This document shows positions 16,995 through 25,729 of a DNA stretch of 64,000 nucleotides, one piece after another. Within the stretch, counting starts at the first letter, position 1, and every line of letters starts with the position of its first letter. Source of the DNA: JAHBNG01 sp039028975 (lineage in GTDB: Bacteria > Chloroflexota > Anaerolineae > Caldilineales > Caldilineaceae); the NCBI GenBank assembly GCA_039028975.1, contig JBCCHB010000084.1, forward strand, positions 1 to 64,000, read 5' to 3'. Position numbers and translations under genes: made by a program. Below the pieces are notes generated by a model. That model was given only the letters and a program-made list of their open reading frames with translations, ran no database searches and was not told the origin of the DNA.

Positions 16995-18137
16995 GTGGAG
17001 CTAAACGAGACTTTGAAGTTTTTGCGGCGTTATCCGAATCAGTTTTTTTACCCTCTTGTCACCCTTCTTTCGATTTTGCTGGTTCTAGCAGTCGCCCTTT
17101 TTTCTATGCAATATACCGACGAAATGCTGGCTCTTGGTCCCCAGCAAACTGTCGAAACCATCAACCCCAAGATGGGCGTTCATACCCGCTTGACCGATGA
17201 AGTTGAAGAAAAAAAGATTCGACGCACTTTGGAGATGGTGCGCGAGATGGGTGCCACGTGGATTGTCGAGTACTTTCCTTGGGCTTATGTGCAACCACGA
17301 CCAGATGCCCGTAAGTGGAAGCATACAGACATGGTTATTCAGCACGCCAACCGTCAGGGACTGAAGGTGATTGCCCGCCTAGGTTTTGTACCAGAATGGG
17401 CGAGACCCGAGGAGACAACCCCTCTCTATCTGGACAGGGAGCAATTTGGTGATTTTGGTCGATATGCCGCTGAATTTGCAAGCCGATACGCTAATCAGGT
17501 TGATTACATCATTATCTGGAATGAACCCAATTTGGGGTTGGAATGGGGGTATGAAGCAGTCGATGCCACCAAGTATGTGGAGATGCTCGCCATTGTTTAC
17601 CCCATGGTTAAGGATGCCAATCCGGATGTTCAGATACTGGCCGGGGCATTGGCACCAACCCTGGCCACAGCAGATGATCCAACGGCAACCAATGACTTAG
17701 TCTTCCTCCAGCAGATGTATAGCGCTGGTGCTGCACCCTACTTTGATATTTTGGCCATTCATGCGTACGGTTTTCGTTTCCCTCCTGACGAACCAGCCGA
17801 TCCTGATCTGATTAACATCAGGCGAACGGAGCTGTTACGCGAGATCATGGTCCGGAATGGCGATGAAACGAAGAAAGCCATGATTACTGAAGGGGGCTGG
17901 AATGATCATCCTCGATGGACTCGCGCTGTGCGACCCGGCCAACGGATTGAGTACACCATTGATGCATACCGCATAGCCCAGGAGGAGTGGCCTTGGTTGG
18001 AGGCCATGGCATTGTGGGCTTTCCGCTATCCGTGGGATGCCAAAACGTATCAAGATTACTATACATTTGTTAGCACAGACTTTGAACCCAAACCTATCTA
18101 CCTTGAGGTTCAACAGTATGGAACGAATTCTGAGTAA
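16995..18137 (+). CDS. membrane-anchored clan GH-A glycosidase-like protein
   Basis: A 380-aa protein with an N-terminal membrane anchor (residues about 17-38) and a TIM-barrel glycosidase domain resembling GH39/GH5. The acid/base motif is IIIWNEPNLG (Glu177) and the nucleophile motif is ITEGGWN (Glu299). Both Glu residues are in place, so it should be an active glycosidase facing the outside of the cell. The start is a GTG at 16995 with no good ribosome binding site; a TTG at 17013 preceded by GGAG is an alternative. It is divergent from the glycan operon and may modify or degrade the surface glycan. The exact substrate is unknown. Confidence 0.8.
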   Translation: MELNETLKFLRRYPNQFFYPLVTLLSILLVLAVALFSMQYTDEMLALGPQQTVETINPKMGVHTRLTDEVEEKKIRRTLEMVREMGATWIVEYFPWAYVQPRPDARKWKHTDMVIQHANRQGLKVIARLGFVPEWARPEETTPLYLDREQFGDFGRYAAEFASRYANQVDYIIIWNEPNLGLEWGYEAVDATKYVEMLAIVYPMVKDANPDVQILAGALAPTLATADDPTATNDLVFLQQMYSAGAAPYFDILAIHAYGFRFPPDEPADPDLINIRRTELLREIMVRNGDETKKAMITEGGWNDHPRWTRAVRPGQRIEYTIDAYRIAQEEWPWLEAMALWAFRYPWDAKTYQDYYTFVSTDFEPKPIYLEVQQYGTNSE

Positions 18138-18145
18138 CTCACTGG

Positions 18146-18350
18146 TATACTGCGGTCGCTTTCGGCCATAGTCATCGTTGTGTCCAGGAAGAAACTGAGT
18201 TTTTTGACTGCCAGAGTGGGATCAACGTCAAACCGCCCAAAAACTCAGTTTCTGGACGAAGGGATGACCAACGCCCCGCTTTCAAAATCGTAGGTCTCTC
18301 TTGCTCTACCAGGGAGCCCAACCTACGGTTTTGAACCGGATCAGAGTATA
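18146..18350. repeat. palindromic element interrupted by a second palindrome (nested MITE-like insertion)
   Basis: The outer element has ends TATACT (18146-18151) and AGTATA (18345-18350) and an inner stem TTCAAAATCGTAGGT (18281-18295) with ACCTACGGTTTTGAA (18321-18335). It is split by 120 bp. That insert has its own stem, AGAAACTGAGTTTTTT with AAAAACTCAGTTTCT, inside GTCCAG/CTGGAC arms, and is bracketed by the direct repeat CGCTTTC (18157-18163 and 18277-18283). Removing one copy plus the insert restores an 85-bp element collinear with the inverted copies at 37728-37816 and 41600-41686, including a shared CTACCAG core. It ends 3 nt before the next start codon. Confidence 0.8.
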
Positions 18351-18353
18351 AAC

Positions 18354-19202
18354 ATGATAAAGACCCAACGGTTGCGTTTCCTATTTATCGCTGTTTGCAT
18401 TGCTGCATTGGTCGCAGTAGGAGTCGGATATCGGGAGATCTTCTCCCCTACTGTTGATCCCACATGGGAGAAGATGATTCAACGCGGCACATGGCGAATC
18501 GGCATTGATCCCAGCTTTCCACCCTTTGAGTCGCTAGACGAAGATGGTTCAGTGGTTGGCTTTGATTTGGCATTGGCAAAGCAGATTGCAATTGAGTGGG
18601 GAGTGACGGTTGAGATTGTACCCATTGGCTTCGATAGCCTGATTGATGCGGTGCAGACTCAACAGGTAGACAGCGTTGTGAGCGCTTTGCCGTATGACCC
18701 CAGGCTCACCAAGGACATAGGATATTCTCTACCATACTTTGATGCAGGGATTCGTCTAGCTGTGCGGTTTGATTCCACTCTCTATGCAAAGAGTCAAGAA
18801 CTTGTACAGCAGGAGGATGGGAAGTTCAGTGAAGAAGCACTTTTTCTTTTGTTGAATGGGCGTCGCATTGGAGTCGAGTGGGGTGGATTGAGCGATATGA
18901 TTGGTCGACGAATTCAGAGAGCCGGTCATTCACCCGAACTACTCTCCTTTTCATCACCAGAAAATACGGTTGATGCCCTATTTGCCGATTCCACCATAGA
19001 TGGGATATTGGTTGATAATGTTACACTTGTACAAGCACAAGCTGAACATCCAATTATAGGCATAGGGCCAATAATTGAGTCCGTCCCTTATGTCATCGCT
19101 TCATCCATCGACGCTACCATACTGCAAGAGCAGATCAATATAGCACTCACAAAACTTAAGGAGAGTGGGCAGCTAGAGCAATTAAGTGAGGAATGGTTTT
19201 AG
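18354..19202 (+). CDS. extracellular solute-binding protein family 3 (amino-acid type), orphan
   Basis: A 282-aa periplasmic-binding-fold protein. An N-terminal hydrophobic segment (residues 7-27) anchors or exports it. The binding domain starts GTWRIGIDPSFPPFES, the family 3 signature that lines the ligand pocket, and continues with GFDLALAKQIA. Such proteins deliver amino acids or related ligands to ABC permeases or act as sensors. No permease or ATPase gene is adjacent. The ATG is only 3 nt from the end of a palindromic element and lacks a clear ribosome binding site, so its translation signal lies within repeat DNA. The following gene overlaps its end. Confidence 0.82.
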   Translation: MIKTQRLRFLFIAVCIAALVAVGVGYREIFSPTVDPTWEKMIQRGTWRIGIDPSFPPFESLDEDGSVVGFDLALAKQIAIEWGVTVEIVPIGFDSLIDAVQTQQVDSVVSALPYDPRLTKDIGYSLPYFDAGIRLAVRFDSTLYAKSQELVQQEDGKFSEEALFLLLNGRRIGVEWGGLSDMIGRRIQRAGHSPELLSFSSPENTVDALFADSTIDGILVDNVTLVQAQAEHPIIGIGPIIESVPYVIASSIDATILQEQINIALTKLKESGQLEQLSEEWF

Positions 19203-20206
19203 TCATGAAGAAAGATTTGGTAAAGTCGATAGTGCGGTCACGAAGTACTTCCGTTGGCGATGATTCTGTTGGCGATGGTTTTGTTGGCAAGGACCCTGAG
19301 GGAGATACCTATCGAGTTGGCATCTGCTCGGATACCCATCTTTGGTTTGGAGGAACCAATGTCGTTGGAGAAACAGTGCAGCTACAAAGTTACTCTGAAA
19401 TTCTGTTTACAACGTTGCTGACAGAACTAAAACAAGCTGAACTTGATCTGATTTTACATCTAGGGGATGTTACCTGTGGTGGCGGGTCGTTCTACATGCC
19501 TCACGAGGAATTTTATGCATCGAATCAGCGTATTGCTGATGGATTGATGTCTCTTGGTTCTCATGTATTTGCTCTACCTGGTAACCATGATTGTCCCCGC
19601 GGGGGAAACTGGTCATTTTATGAAGACCTTTGGGGGCTGGAATCTGGAATAGGAATCACTATCGATCTACCTACAGCGCGTCTGATTCTATTGAATTCTC
19701 ATGGTCATTCAGACGAGCAGATCGAAGAAAATTTACCAAATGACCCTGTCTATGGATGGCTATCGGATGGAGAACTCAATCGGCTAGAGGAAGGATTGGC
19801 GACGGCTGATGGTCGACCTGTTCTCCTCTTTATTCATCAGTTATTACTTCCCTGGTCGCAGACGGAACGGCCATGGAGATCATTCTATGGTGTACGGAAT
19901 GGGGACAAGGTGCTGAAGTTGCTGGAATGCTACGGCAACGTTCGCGGGGTATTTCAAGGGCACGCGCATCGCCTCGATCTTCAACGGCACTCCATAGGTG
20001 CTGGTGAGTGTGCCTTTGTTGTGCTACCTGCATTGATCGAATATCCATTGGGTTGGCTCCAGTTACACATTGGGGATGATGTGGAGGTAGAGCTAAAAAG
20101 CTTACCCCTTCCTCAAGTTGCTCAGGTCAACTTAGAAAGCGGGACAGGGCAAGCTTGGCGTGCTGGACAACCAGAGTGGCACAAATTTGTCATACCACTA
20201 GGTTAA
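19193..20206 (+). CDS. calcineurin-like metallophosphoesterase
   Basis: A 337-aa protein with the full binuclear metal motif set: DTHLW (D-x-H), LHLGDVTCGGG (GD), LPGNHDCPRG (GNHD), a lone His in LFIHQLLLPW, and GHAHRLDL (GH-x-H). It should hydrolyse a phosphomonoester or phosphodiester; the substrate is unknown. The first 40 or so residues include a small repeat (SVGDDSVGDGFVGKD) and are dispensable-looking. The ATG at 19193 overlaps the upstream gene by 10 nt; a second ATG at 19205 is an equally good start. Its end overlaps the convergent SRPBCC gene by 9 bp. Confidence 0.85.
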   Translation: MVLVMKKDLVKSIVRSRSTSVGDDSVGDGFVGKDPEGDTYRVGICSDTHLWFGGTNVVGETVQLQSYSEILFTTLLTELKQAELDLILHLGDVTCGGGSFYMPHEEFYASNQRIADGLMSLGSHVFALPGNHDCPRGGNWSFYEDLWGLESGIGITIDLPTARLILLNSHGHSDEQIEENLPNDPVYGWLSDGELNRLEEGLATADGRPVLLFIHQLLLPWSQTERPWRSFYGVRNGDKVLKLLECYGNVRGVFQGHAHRLDLQRHSIGAGECAFVVLPALIEYPLGWLQLHIGDDVEVELKSLPLPQVAQVNLESGTGQAWRAGQPEWHKFVIPLG

Positions 20207-20695
20207 GAGTTTTTGAAATTGGTTGATTTCATTAGATGCATAGAACTTTTCGGCTGCTTCCTTAAAGAGTTCTAGCTGGTTGCCATCATGTCGCTTCATC
20301 ATGTAAGTCACCAAAGGACCTATCAGTCTCCAAACGCCACTTGCCCTGAACTCTGCATGTAAGGTCATTTCAGTATACTCTCGCTTAGACCGAAGGCAAT
20401 ACTCATATGTTGTCAGAATACCCCCCTCGTTTGACGTGAGGGCAAAGCGGTGATTGGGTTCCCAGGCTGTAACCATGACTTCCCGTTGCGCACCCTGCCC
20501 CGATGTAGATAAATGGGTTGTAAAACGAGCACCAATCATAGTGGTACCATTAGGCAAACCGTGGTTCGGGCCCACAGGTGTGATCTTATTGACCCCCTTC
20601 ATCCAGGCGGGACTTTGTTCCATGTCGACAAGAAAACGCCAAACCTGCTGGACCGGTAATTTGATAGTTGCGGTGGCGGTAAATCCGCTGTTCAC
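20198..20695 (-). CDS. SRPBCC/START-like fold protein (CoxG or polyketide-cyclase type)
   Basis: A 165-aa single-domain protein. It begins NSGFTATATIKLPVQQVWRFLVDMEQSPAWM, the first strand and helices of SRPBCC proteins, and continues with a long antiparallel sheet and a C-terminal helix (MKRHDGNQLELFKEAAEKF). This fold binds hydrophobic small molecules. No catalytic residues can be assigned. It converges with the metallophosphoesterase gene, with a 9-bp overlap. Confidence 0.75.
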   Translation of the reverse strand: MNSGFTATATIKLPVQQVWRFLVDMEQSPAWMKGVNKITPVGPNHGLPNGTTMIGARFTTHLSTSGQGAQREVMVTAWEPNHRFALTSNEGGILTTYEYCLRSKREYTEMTLHAEFRASGVWRLIGPLVTYMMKRHDGNQLELFKEAAEKFYASNEINQFQKLLT

Positions 20696-20809
20696 GATGA
20701 TGGCCTCTTTTGTTAGAAAATAAATAATTGCAGCAGAATTATACAGGATAATTCAGAAAAATTAGGAATATGCGCGTTTCGTAAATGAACGTTCTATATA
20801 GGAGTCGCT

Positions 20810-23086
20810 TTGGAGCAGCTACTACCCCTTCTACACAGTCATCGCAAAATTCATCTTACAGGGGCCTTTGGTACTGGAAAGAGCACGCTAGCCCTAGAGC
20901 GGATCCGTTGGCTGCTGCGCCAAGAACGGACGCGTGGTGATGACCTGCTTGTTTTGGTTCCTCAAAAGACGTTGGCCCAGCCCTACTTTGACGCGTTACG
21001 AGGTCCCGATGCACCCCCAGGGCCACCTGTGCGTGTCATGACCGCAGCCGCATTGGCTCGCTCTGCCTTGGAGCTATATTGGCCTTTGGTGGCGACCCAA
21101 TCTGACTTTGATGATCCCAGCCGAGAGCCCACATTTTTGAATTTGGAGACCAGCCAATATCATATGGCTAGCTTTGTTGATCTGGCCATTGGCCGCGCTG
21201 AGTTCGACGGAATTCGTATCGAACGGAGCCGCATCATCAGTCAAGTGTTGGACAACATGAATAAAGCTGCTCTCCAGGGCTTTTCCATCGATGACGCCTA
21301 TCGACGGCTTGAATTGGCAGTTCCCAGTGGAGAACAGCGAACTGCCAGACTGAACGCTCTGAATGCTGCCCGAACGATTAGCAATCAATTCCGTCAGCTT
21401 TGTCTGCAAGAGACGCTCATTGACTTTAGCTTGCAGACGGAGCTTTTTAATAAGCAGATCCTACAGAATGAATGGAGTCGCACTCATCTCTTCCGCAACC
21501 ATCGGCATCTGTTTATTGATAATCCCGAGGAAGATAACCTCACAACCCATCGTCTCATTGCTCAGTGGGCACCTCAAGCCGATAGCCTCTTGGTGCTGAG
21601 CGATAGTGATGCTGGCTACCGCCTATTTTTGGGGGCCGATCCAGAGGGGGTGGACTCACTCAGCGCTCTTTGCGAGGAAACAATTGTGCTGCATCAGAGC
21701 CATATCATGAGGCCTGCGCTAACGAACCTCACCTCACGAATCGAACAGCTCTTTAGTGGGCGTCGTGAGGTGGTTGATATTGAACCGCCTGATGAGGAAC
21801 TATGGGACACAGACGCTCCGCCGGAGGGAGCAACATATGCTGAGATACCCGAGGATACTATGGGACCATCATTGCCGTTAAAGGAGTCTAACTGGGCTGA
21901 GCAAGGAAGAGCAGAGTTACCCATAGAAGCCTCGGAAGAGAATGACGCAAGCGAGGCGGAAAATGATCTGCCTCTCCAAGAGTCACTCTATATTCCTGAT
22001 ACAGCCTTTCGCTTCTATCCCCAGATGATTGATTGGGTGGTAGACGAAGTTCAGCGCCTGATTCATTCTGAAGGCGTGTTGCCAGAGCAGATCGTCCTGT
22101 TGGCACCATTTGTCAGCGATGCGTTGCGCTTCAGCTTGCAGACTGGTCTGGCAAAGTATGCCATCGAATTGACGACCCATCGACCTAGCAGGGCACTTCA
22201 GAACGAGCCAGCAACCCAAGCACTCATTGCCCTAGCCAAACTTGCCCATCCCGATTGGGGCATCCGTCCCGCCTTCACCGATATGACCTTGGCGTTGACG
22301 ATGGCTATCCAGCAGCTCGATCCGGTTCGGGCCAACCTTCTTGGCCAGATCGTCTATCCACCCCGAGGGCGAAACCTGGAACTGGGCCGATTTGGGGGAT
22401 TGGTACCAGCCATGCAGCAGCGCATCTCCTTTGTGATCGGCGAGCGTTATGACCAGCTACGAGAATGGATCTATGCCTACCGGGCAAGTGCTGAATTGCT
22501 TCCGCTTGACCAATTTTTTGCCAGGCTCTTTGGTGAGTTGCTCAGTCAGCCAGGATTCGGTTTCCATAACGACAATGATGCCGCCCGAATTGCGAATCAA
22601 CTAGTCGAATCCTCGCGGAATTTCCGCTGGTCGCTCCAATCCCACGATGCCCAGCACACAATGATGCGCGTAGGGCAGGAGTACATTCTACTGCTCGAAA
22701 GCGGTGCCTTGGGCGCACTCTACGCACCAGGCTGGCAAGAGACAGAGAATGCTGTCTTCCTAGCCCCGGCCTATACCTTTATGATGCGCAACCGAGCAGT
22801 TGACATTCAATTTTGGATGGATATCGGTTCTGGTGGCTGGTGGGAACGGCTCTACCAGCCTCTTACCCACCCTTACGTCCTCTCCCATCGTTGGCCAGCC
22901 AATCAACCTTGGAGCGATTTTGATGAGTTCAAAACCCGTCAAGAGACCATGCGTCGCCTGCTGTTAGGATTGGTACGTCGCACCCGCCAGCGCGTCTACC
23001 TCGGTCTGAGTGACTATAGTGAAAGTGGCTTTGAGCAGCGAGGCCCCCTTCTGGGCGTCATTAACCGACTGCTGGCGCAACGCTAG
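20810..23086 (+). CDS. AddB/UvrD-like helicase-related P-loop protein
   Basis: A 758-aa protein with a Walker A motif at the N-terminus (GAFGTGKSTLA, residues about 18-28) and a plausible Walker B-like region in HLFIDNPEED (about 230-240), followed by LLVLSDSDAGYR. The C-terminus, RRTRQRVYLGLSDYSESG then EQRGPLLGVI, is like the end of superfamily I helicases of the RecB/AddB type. A long acidic linker (about 320-400) sits in the middle. The usual helicase motifs III-VI are not all obvious, so it may be an inactivated or scaffold-like member, as AddB is. The TTG start has GGAG 5 nt upstream. No nuclease partner is adjacent. A role in DNA repair is inferred. Confidence 0.6.
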   Translation: MEQLLPLLHSHRKIHLTGAFGTGKSTLALERIRWLLRQERTRGDDLLVLVPQKTLAQPYFDALRGPDAPPGPPVRVMTAAALARSALELYWPLVATQSDFDDPSREPTFLNLETSQYHMASFVDLAIGRAEFDGIRIERSRIISQVLDNMNKAALQGFSIDDAYRRLELAVPSGEQRTARLNALNAARTISNQFRQLCLQETLIDFSLQTELFNKQILQNEWSRTHLFRNHRHLFIDNPEEDNLTTHRLIAQWAPQADSLLVLSDSDAGYRLFLGADPEGVDSLSALCEETIVLHQSHIMRPALTNLTSRIEQLFSGRREVVDIEPPDEELWDTDAPPEGATYAEIPEDTMGPSLPLKESNWAEQGRAELPIEASEENDASEAENDLPLQESLYIPDTAFRFYPQMIDWVVDEVQRLIHSEGVLPEQIVLLAPFVSDALRFSLQTGLAKYAIELTTHRPSRALQNEPATQALIALAKLAHPDWGIRPAFTDMTLALTMAIQQLDPVRANLLGQIVYPPRGRNLELGRFGGLVPAMQQRISFVIGERYDQLREWIYAYRASAELLPLDQFFARLFGELLSQPGFGFHNDNDAARIANQLVESSRNFRWSLQSHDAQHTMMRVGQEYILLLESGALGALYAPGWQETENAVFLAPAYTFMMRNRAVDIQFWMDIGSGGWWERLYQPLTHPYVLSHRWPANQPWSDFDEFKTRQETMRRLLLGLVRRTRQRVYLGLSDYSESGFEQRGPLLGVINRLLAQR

Positions 23087-23420
23087 AGGACGGAAGCTTC
23101 TTTAAAGAATAAGTTGGGATCTCTGAGGGATAGTGGGGTGGAGTTACCGTAGTAGAGTTACCGTAGCCCGTCCTTTTAGGGCGGGAACTCCGTTACATCG
23201 GGTGTAGCCCCTTCAAGTGCTCAAGTTATTTAATTCCCGTTCCTAAAAACATAAGAGCCTGACACGCCATAATTAACGTATCAGGCTCTCAAAATTGCTG
23301 ACAAGGAGGGATGCCAGCAAAGGAAGTGCGTGACGAGAGAGGCTCATACTTGCACTTCCACATGAACAACAGCGCTTCTATAGGATAACGGGTAAAAGTT
23401 AAGGAAAAATTAAATTAGTA
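23087..23420. other. 334-bp gap with two hairpins and a short tandem repeat
   Basis: No gene is visible. A tandem GAGTTACCGTAG repeat lies near 23140-23166. A hairpin CCCGTCC/GGGCGGG (23167-23173 with 23179-23185) follows. A second hairpin has arms AGAGCCTGA (23254-23262) and TCAGGCTCT (23281-23289), a perfect 9-bp stem. Neither has a strong T tract, but either could end transcription of the convergent flanking genes. Confidence 0.5.
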
Positions 23421-25040
23421 TCAAGATAGGCTGAATTTTTTGTTTAGATTTGGTAGACCCCGTATCGCCAAGGCAATGAGTAATAACCCTATAGTTGGCA
23501 GCCACTCGGTTCGACGAATCCACTCATACTCACGCAGGTTGGCCGGATCAAGATACGTCAAGTAAGAGAGGAATAGTGCTGCACTCAGATAGAGCCAAGG
23601 CAATGCCCACAGCCACTGGGTGGTGGATTCGTCAATACTGGGCGTTAGAAACGGCACAAAGGCCAGGACAAGCAAAAGATACCACGGATGGACTGTCGCC
23701 GTTAGCAGAATATATCCGCCCAGGGGGATGGCCATCAGCCGCATAAGCTGGAGCGGAGCCGTGAACTTGCGTGCCCATAGCCAAGATAATCCAAGGAGTA
23801 GAAGAAGAAAGAGGCCTGCGATCCGTTTGGCTCCCCGGTTGGCCAACGCTTCCGACCAACCCATAAGTCCATCTGGGCCAAGTGTCTCTTCCATCCAATG
23901 AAAAAGACCGCTATTGTAATTCCATTGATTCATGTAAATCCGTAGTGCACCAAAAAGACCGTGTCCATCCAACTCCCCAAGAAGTTCTCTCTCTCCTCGT
24001 TCATTAAGGATTATCCATAGTGCACCAAAGAGGCCATGACTTTCCAATTCCCCAAACAACCCCCATCCTGCCCGAAGCCCAGCCGCATAGAGAAATCCAG
24101 CCGCCACGCTACCAAAGAGCAAAAGCTTGAGCCAGCGCCAACGCCAAAAGAGAACAGCAACCAGGAAACCCGGCAGAATTTTCGTCAAAGTAGCCAGCGC
24201 AAGCAGTATTGGGGCCATCCAGCTAAGCCACTTTACGGTGGATAATGCCATATAAATTGCGCCCAAGGTAATGAAGATCATCCAACCATCCACATGAGCA
24301 CCCTGGGCAATTTCAATGATGACCAAAGGGTTCCACAGATAGACGAGCACTCGATGGCGAGGAATACCCACTGCAACCAACAATACGCCCAGCAGCACCC
24401 CATTTGCCAGATCCACCAAAATCATGACGACCTGCATGGAAGCAGGATGTAGAGGCAAAAGCCAGGTGATAGTGCCAAAGAGAGCCTGAGCCGCCGGAAG
24501 ATAGGGGCTGGCCATCCATGTATGGTTTGCCTGAGAACGAATCGCTATATCAAGCCAATCTAATTGAGGGGAATCTATGGGAAAGGCGTAAGGGCTTACA
24601 CCGTTATTGGCTACATAACCATCCCAAAGATAACGGTAGACATCGGTAGAGAGCGTTGGGATGGTCAACAGCAAAAGCCCTCGGAAAAGAATCGCTCCAG
24701 TCCATATGAAAGTAGGTGGTATTCCCTCTTGCCGCTCCCCTTGCCAAATAGAGAGGATATACCCCAAAAAGGCAAGCCCAACCCACATCAGCGTCATCGG
24801 CAGCATCTGATGAGTTAAGGTCCCATAGATGAGATGTTCTGCAGCCAGACCAACGTAGGCTATTAATTGAAGGATGAAGGATATGAACATCGATAAACTC
24901 AATTTCCAGACCATACTCGGCGCGTTTGAAATCGGATCTCTTTTCAATCTCCCTTGAAGTCGCCATATTGTACCTGAAACAGTGCAGTTGAGCATATACT
25001 GGAGGTGACTATAGGTGAGAATAATCTCAGTCGATGGCAA
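23421..25040 (-). CDS. multipass membrane glycosyltransferase (GT-C fold, GT87/DUF2029-like)
   Basis: A membrane protein of up to 539 aa with about 11-13 hydrophobic helices. An early loop contains TLSTDVYRYLWDGYVANNGVSPYAF, whose D-x-YRYLWDG part is the acidic catalytic loop of GT-C polyprenol-phosphate-mannose-dependent transferases, and later YLWNPLVI. The open frame begins with TTG at 25040; the ATG at residue 43 (24914), just before the first helix, may be the real start. An internal 25-aa tandem duplication (75 bp, units starting at the two GEL-x-x-HGLFGAL copies near 23945 and 24020) is unusual in a catalytic membrane protein. It is away from the glycan operon but may serve the same or a lipoglycan pathway. 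Confidence 0.72.
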   Translation of the reverse strand: MPSTEIILTYSHLQYMLNCTVSGTIWRLQGRLKRDPISNAPSMVWKLSLSMFISFILQLIAYVGLAAEHLIYGTLTHQMLPMTLMWVGLAFLGYILSIWQGERQEGIPPTFIWTGAILFRGLLLLTIPTLSTDVYRYLWDGYVANNGVSPYAFPIDSPQLDWLDIAIRSQANHTWMASPYLPAAQALFGTITWLLPLHPASMQVVMILVDLANGVLLGVLLVAVGIPRHRVLVYLWNPLVIIEIAQGAHVDGWMIFITLGAIYMALSTVKWLSWMAPILLALATLTKILPGFLVAVLFWRWRWLKLLLFGSVAAGFLYAAGLRAGWGLFGELESHGLFGALWIILNERGERELLGELDGHGLFGALRIYMNQWNYNSGLFHWMEETLGPDGLMGWSEALANRGAKRIAGLFLLLLLGLSWLWARKFTAPLQLMRLMAIPLGGYILLTATVHPWYLLLVLAFVPFLTPSIDESTTQWLWALPWLYLSAALFLSYLTYLDPANLREYEWIRRTEWLPTIGLLLIALAIRGLPNLNKKFSLS

Positions 25041-25384
25041 AGGGTAAATCGCAATTTGCTCCCTTCGTCATGGTCAGTGTGATAACGTAGCCGAAGAAGA
25101 TCCGAGCGCATGAGGGCAACAAATAGCCTCTAAAGTGAAATATCCGTTTAAGAATCGGATGAATAATAAAACACCTTGGCTATTTGTTGCATTCCGTGGT
25201 TGATAGATGGTATGCTTATAGAGTGTTGTTCAGCAAGTCAATATTGATAAGCTGATATCGGTAAGTCAATGTCATAGCAAAAAGACAACATAGACATTCG
25301 CACGTGAACATCAGTAAATCGCAACCCTACAGTGAGCATTCCCTATCACGGAATGAGGCGTGCCTACTAGACTGCGCTCTGCTG
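25041..25384. other. 344-bp region upstream of the TPP riboswitch, no gene seen
   Basis: This is divergent intergenic space between the membrane glycosyltransferase and the thiamine operon. It is AT-richer than the flanks and has scattered short repeats (gataa, gtaagtcaat) but no open frame or fold that I can support. Confidence 0.4.
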
Positions 25385-25390
25385 TAAAAT
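25385..25390 (+). promoter_or_regulatory. possible -10 box for the thiamine operon
   Basis: TAAAAT lies about 8-10 nt before the first bases of the TPP aptamer, the spacing expected for a leader that starts at the aptamer. No convincing -35 box is present, so this is weak. Confidence 0.3.
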
Positions 25391-25394
25391 AGAA

Positions 25395-25485
25395 TAAGAG
25401 GGGAGCTGGATGACTCCGGCTGAGAGGAAGCCCGAACGATGCTTCGACCCATTGACCTGATCTGGATAATACCAGCGTAGGAAAT
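25395..25485 (+). promoter_or_regulatory. TPP riboswitch (THI element)
   Basis: The aptamer has the conserved pieces in order: GGGGAGC near 25400, CTGAGA at 25420-25425, the variable P3 arm, then ACC...GACCTGATCTGG and ATAATACCAGCGTAGG ending at 25481. These are the pyrimidine- and pyrophosphate-sensing loops of TPP riboswitches. It is followed within 17 nt by a strong terminator and then by thiM-thiE-thiD-tenA, so thiamine pyrophosphate binding should favour termination. The proposed off-switch logic is the usual one for this arrangement; the antiterminator pairing was not worked out. Confidence 0.95.
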
Positions 25486-25501
25486 TGATTTGGAACCAAT
25501 G

Positions 25502-25540
25502 ACCACCTACCTTATTCAGAGTAGGTGGTTTTTTATTTTT
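25502..25540 (+). terminator. intrinsic terminator of the TPP riboswitch
   Basis: A perfect 9-bp stem, ACCACCTAC (25502-25510) with GTAGGTGGT (25521-25529), is followed by a T-rich tail (25530-25540). It lies directly after the aptamer and before thiM, so it is the expression platform. Confidence 0.93.
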
Positions 25541-25545
25541 CTATA

Positions 25546-25623
25546 GGAAAGGATAAAAATCGAACCCGACGATGGCCAAAGTCTGGCTGAATGCTGACGG
25601 CTGATTAGCTGAAGGCTTTTTCA
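25546..25623. repeat. dispersed repeat copy between the riboswitch and thiM
   Basis: The sequence GGAAAGGATAAAAATCGA, then CCCGA, ATGG, CTGACGGCTGATTAGCTGAA and GGCTTTT matches, in the same order and with few changes, a stretch at 32147-32247. The second copy has about 20 extra bases in the middle. The core resembles a GCTGA repeat with palindromic character. It lengthens the thiM leader by about 80 nt. Confidence 0.6.
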
Positions 25624-25729
25624 TATCAGAAATATATTCGCGCGTTGCAGACGCCGCGGGTACCTGAATTTAGCTTTATATCCAACAGCTTTACATCAAA
25701 CAGATTTGCACCAAGAAGAAGGAGAAATC

